DNA from: Promethearchaeia archaeon
Lineage (GTDB): Archaea > Asgardarchaeota > Lokiarchaeia > Sigyniarchaeales > SOKP01
DNA: 8,602 nt
Assembly: GCA_029856295.1 (NCBI GenBank)
Contig: JAHQWS010000070.1
Location: forward strand, 1 to 8,602
Direction of reading: 5' to 3'
Shown: positions 6,537 through 8,602 of the stretch, piece after piece
Layout: each line of letters begins with the position of its first letter
How positions within the stretch are numbered: position 1 is the first letter of the stretch
The notes under the pieces: generated by a model
The model's input: the letters and a program-made list of their open reading frames with translations, nothing else
Databases searched by the model: none
What the model was told of the DNA's origin: nothing
Position numbers and translations under genes: made by a program

Positions 6537-7742
6537 ATGGTTAAAGTTACTCCAAAAATTTTAGAAGAAAATTTAAAACAATTACAAGATGATGGGATTC
6601 CAGAAGATTTAATTGAAAAAATTAACGAAAAGATAAAAGATGAAGAGTTAGAAGAAGAACAACTCGAATACTTTTTAAATAAAATATTTATAAATTACAG
6701 TAATGCAAAAATAGAAGTTTCGGAGGCTTGTGGAGTAATCGCTGCACAAAGCATTGGAGAACCTGGAACTCAAATGACTCTAAGAACTTTTCATTATGCC
6801 GGAGTAGAAGAATTCTCCGTAACGCAAGGACTTCCCCGTTTAATAGAAATTGTTGATGCTAGAAGATTCCCTTCAACTCCTCAAATGGAAGTATTTTTAG
6901 AAAAAGAGTATGGCGAATCTGAAGAAACTGCAATTAAAGTTCACAATCGTATAGAACAAATCAGAATAGAGAATATTACTCATGATGTAGATTTAGATTA
7001 TGTAGACTGGAAGATAATTATTAACCTTATACCCGAAATCTGTGAAAACAAAGGAATAGATATTGATGAAATTCCTGAAATTTTAAAAAGATATAAGAAA
7101 AAAGGAACAATTAGAAGAGAAGGAAATTCTGTAATTATCGACCCTGGAATTGAGGATTTGCAAAGCTTACAAAAAATCAGAGAAAAAATTCTGAAAAAAG
7201 TTGTAAAGGGCATAAGAGGTGTTAAAAGAGGACTATTAATGCCTTTAGAAGAGGTTAAAAAAGAATGGGTCATTAAAACAGAGGGGACTAATCTCCAAGG
7301 AGTAGTGCAAATTGAAGGAGTTGACGCAACACGTACAGTTTCAAATCATATTCATGAAGTTGAAAAATTATATGGTATAGAAGCTGCTCGAAACATGATA
7401 ATTAGAGAATCTCAAAAAGTTCTTGAACAACAAGGATTGGATGTTGATTTAAGACATTTGCTAATTTTATCTGATCTCATGTGTGTATCCGGGACTATTC
7501 AATCAATTGGGAGGCATGGAATTTCTGGTTCAAAATCAAGTGTTTTTGCCAGAGCTGCCTTTGAAGTGACCGTAAACCAATTACTTGATGCGGGGCTATA
7601 CGGAGAAGAGGAAAAATTGCTTGGAATCCCTGAAAACGTCATTATTGGGCAAATTTCACCCATTGGGACGGGTAGAGTTTCAATAATGTTTGATCTGGAT
7701 AAAAATCTTGAAATTATAAAAAGTATAAAAGGAAATAAGTAA
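6537..7742 (+). CDS. rpoA2: DNA-directed RNA polymerase subunit A'' (Rpo1C)
   Basis: The C-terminal third of the archaeal RPB1/beta' equivalent, assembling with A' to complete the active centre and the jaw. At 401 residues it is normal length. A charged helical N-terminal segment (1-60) is followed by the trigger-loop region: GVIAAQSIGEPGTQM (66-80) and TLRTFHYAGV (81-90), then GLPRLIEIVDARR (98-110). These residues close over the incoming nucleotide during synthesis. The jaw lies roughly in 115-250. The C-terminal block includes GRHGISGSKSSVFARAAFE (325-343) and the ENVIIGQISPIGTGRVSI segment (366-383), both well conserved in archaeal A''. The start lies 30 nt after the rpoA1 stop with no Shine-Dalgarno site, so the two are probably co-transcribed. 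A five-codon ATG...TAA (6520-6534) in the spacer appears incidental. A 177-nt gap follows before rpl30e. Confidence 0.98.
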   Translation: MVKVTPKILEENLKQLQDDGIPEDLIEKINEKIKDEELEEEQLEYFLNKIFINYSNAKIEVSEACGVIAAQSIGEPGTQMTLRTFHYAGVEEFSVTQGLPRLIEIVDARRFPSTPQMEVFLEKEYGESEETAIKVHNRIEQIRIENITHDVDLDYVDWKIIINLIPEICENKGIDIDEIPEILKRYKKKGTIRREGNSVIIDPGIEDLQSLQKIREKILKKVVKGIRGVKRGLLMPLEEVKKEWVIKTEGTNLQGVVQIEGVDATRTVSNHIHEVEKLYGIEAARNMIIRESQKVLEQQGLDVDLRHLLILSDLMCVSGTIQSIGRHGISGSKSSVFARAAFEVTVNQLLDAGLYGEEEKLLGIPENVIIGQISPIGTGRVSIMFDLDKNLEIIKSIKGNK

Positions 7743-7919
7743 ATCAGGAAATATTAAAAGAAAAAATTATGTTTGTTTATTACACTGATTTAGATGTGTT
7801 GAAAAAGAAGAACATGTAAAACATGGCAAAAAAATTAAAATGATAATATATTTTTTTAATCACTACTTAATTAATGTATAATAAAAAGACGGTATTAGCA
7901 ATTAAAAAGATGGCTACTT
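7743..7919 (+). other. 177-bp spacer between rpoA2 and rpl30e
   Basis: No convincing gene is present: the longest ATG-started frames are 16 and 19 codons (from 7769 and 7823) without family resemblance. The spacer holds a small inverted repeat CATGT/ACATG (7813-7825), a T7 run (7851-7857) that could terminate some transcripts leaving rpoA2, and a TATA-like element just upstream of rpl30e. A gap of this size inside a normally compact operon suggests that rpl30e-nusA may also be expressed separately. Confidence 0.6.
7875..7886 (+). promoter_or_regulatory. candidate internal promoter for rpl30e-nusA
   Basis: TGTATAATAAAA is TATA-like and lies 34-45 bp upstream of the rpl30e ATG. With usual spacing, a transcript would begin near 7908-7914 with a leader of under about 15 nt. 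A T7 run directly upstream (7851-7857) could separate it from rpoA2 transcription. AT richness lowers the weight of the match. Confidence 0.35.
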
Positions 7920-8300
7920 ATGGCAAAGAAGAAGAAGAGCGAAAAGACTGATAGTTCTGTTGACATATCCCGTAAAAAGAAAAAAGTATTTGATATTGAT
8001 ACAAATATCAAAGTAGCTTACAAGACAGGAAAAATGGTGTATGGAAAAAGTCAGATTTTAAGGGGTCTAAGGGAAAATCCATTTAAGATGTTATTAATTG
8101 CAAACAATTGTCCTAAAGAGTTGGAAAGTCAATTAAATTATTATAATTCTTTAATGAAAAATCAACTTTTTATTTATAAGTATAAAGGTTCAAGTTGGGA
8201 TCTTGGACTTGCTTGTGCTAAGCCTTATATGATTTCTGTGATTGGAATTATTGATCAGGGAGATTCTGATTTGTTATCTTTAAAAACTAAAAGAAATTAA
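7920..8300 (+). CDS. rpl30e: 50S ribosomal protein L30e with basic N-terminal extension
   Basis: A protein of the archaeal/eukaryotic large ribosomal subunit, of the L7Ae/L30e RNA-binding fold. The family core spans about residues 27-122: IKVAYKTGKMVYGKSQILRG (30-49), LLIANNCPKELE (58-69), a Tyr-rich helix, and GSSWDLGLACAKPY (90-103) ending with IDQGDSDLLSL (111-121). The I-A-x-N-C-P and I-I-D-x-G-D-S-D elements are diagnostic. At 126 residues it is longer than the usual 95-105. The extra length is mostly an N-terminal segment of about 22 residues beginning MAKKKKSEK and ending RKKKK, which probably touches rRNA. The start at 7920 is the only ATG before the core in this frame; no Shine-Dalgarno site is seen. 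Position between rpoA2 and nusA matches the usual archaeal order and supports the call. Confidence 0.93.
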   Translation: MAKKKKSEKTDSSVDISRKKKKVFDIDTNIKVAYKTGKMVYGKSQILRGLRENPFKMLLIANNCPKELESQLNYYNSLMKNQLFIYKYKGSSWDLGLACAKPYMISVIGIIDQGDSDLLSLKTKRN

Positions 8301-8321
8301 TGTTAATCTGGAAATTAAGAA

Positions 8322-8602
8322 ATGCTAAATAAGAATATAAAAATTGATAGGGGTACAATGGAACTTATCTCGTTATTTAATAATATTTCTGGAGCGATTA
8401 TCAAAGATTGTATAGTATTTAAATCTCCAGAAAATCACTCGGAAATAATTATTTTCTTAGTAAAAAGGGAAGATGTTGGAAAAGCTATAGGTAAAGCTGG
8501 AGAACATGTAAAAGATTTAATGGCAAAACTTCAAAAAAAGATAGATGTCATACCATTCTCAGAAAATATTAATGAATTTATACAATCGATTCTAAATACT
8601 AC
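8322..8602 (+). CDS. nusA: archaeal NusA-like transcription factor, KH-domain protein, C-terminus cut by window edge
   Basis: The frame opens at 8322 and runs off the window after 93 residues. Archaeal NusA is a short protein, around 140-150 residues, made of two KH RNA-binding domains without the N-terminal polymerase-binding domain of bacterial NusA. It is expected to act in transcription termination, pausing or RNA handling, but its role in archaea is less defined. Visible signatures are SGAIIKDCI (23-31), FLVKREDVGKAIGKAGEHVK (45-64) with the KH loop Gly-Lys-Ala-Gly at 57-60, and QKKIDVIPFSENINEFI (71-87). The first 12 residues align with the usual beginning of the family, favouring the start at 8322 over Met13 (8358), though the latter has a G-rich stretch upstream. 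The gap from rpl30e is 21 nt, so the two are likely co-transcribed. The second KH domain is largely outside the window. Confidence 0.93.
   Translation, partial: MLNKNIKIDRGTMELISLFNNISGAIIKDCIVFKSPENHSEIIIFLVKREDVGKAIGKAGEHVKDLMAKLQKKIDVIPFSENINEFIQSILNT

Noticed and set aside
7769..7882. Two very short frames (16 codons from 7769, 19 codons from 7823, the latter starting ATGGCAAAAAAA like rpl30e).
   Set aside because: Too short, no family resemblance, AT-biased composition; the likeness to the rpl30e start is limited to a Met-Ala-Lys-Lys run.
8300..8332. An ATG overlapping the rpl30e stop codon (TAATG) as a coupled start.
   Set aside because: That frame ends after 10 codons; the NusA frame begins at 8322.

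Overview
This AT-rich window is archaeal chromosomal DNA. The decisive evidence is the split large subunit of RNA polymerase, with separate genes for A' (rpoA1) and A'' (rpoA2), followed by ribosomal protein L30e and an archaeal-type NusA in the standard archaeal order. The low GC, the lysine-rich protein extensions and the lack of Shine-Dalgarno sites would fit an Asgard (Promethearchaeati) or similar mesophilic archaeon. No lineage-specific marker is present, so that placement is only a guess.

Layout. On the minus strand at the left edge is the N-terminal part of an M20 zinc peptidase/deacylase (484 down to 1, truncated by the window). A very AT-rich divergent intergenic region (485-619) holds about 2.5 copies of a 27-bp tandem repeat. 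It leads into a plus-strand GPH-type MFS transporter (620-2026). That gene converges on a minus-strand alanyl-tRNA editing protein of the long AlaX type (3253-2087), with hairpin/T-tract terminator-like sequence between them. A 217-bp divergent promoter region (3254-3470) then separates alaX from rpoA1 (3471-6506), rpoA2 (6537-7742), rpl30e (7920-8300) and the 5' part of nusA (8322 to the right edge), all on the plus strand.

Functional picture. The right half is core information processing. A' and A'' together form the RNA polymerase active centre: A' carries the catalytic aspartates and the bridge helix, and A'' carries the trigger loop. NusA is an RNA-binding transcription factor, and L30e is a ribosomal protein commonly encoded beside it. 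The left half is housekeeping/accessory: a peptidase, a solute carrier, and AlaX, which removes wrongly attached amino acids from tRNA-Ala.

Most notable points: (1) A' carries a tandem lysine-rich pentad array (ten units, residues 913-962) near its C-terminus, followed by a separate non-repetitive tail, so the array sits close to where A' and A'' would be joined in an unsplit subunit. (2) rpoH and rpoB are not directly upstream of rpoA1; a divergent alaX takes their place. (3) A 177-bp gap with terminator-like and promoter-like signals separates rpoA2 from rpl30e. (4) The transporter lacks two of the three aspartates that line the cation site in its characterised relative MelB. I found no CRISPR array, insertion sequence, tRNA or rRNA.
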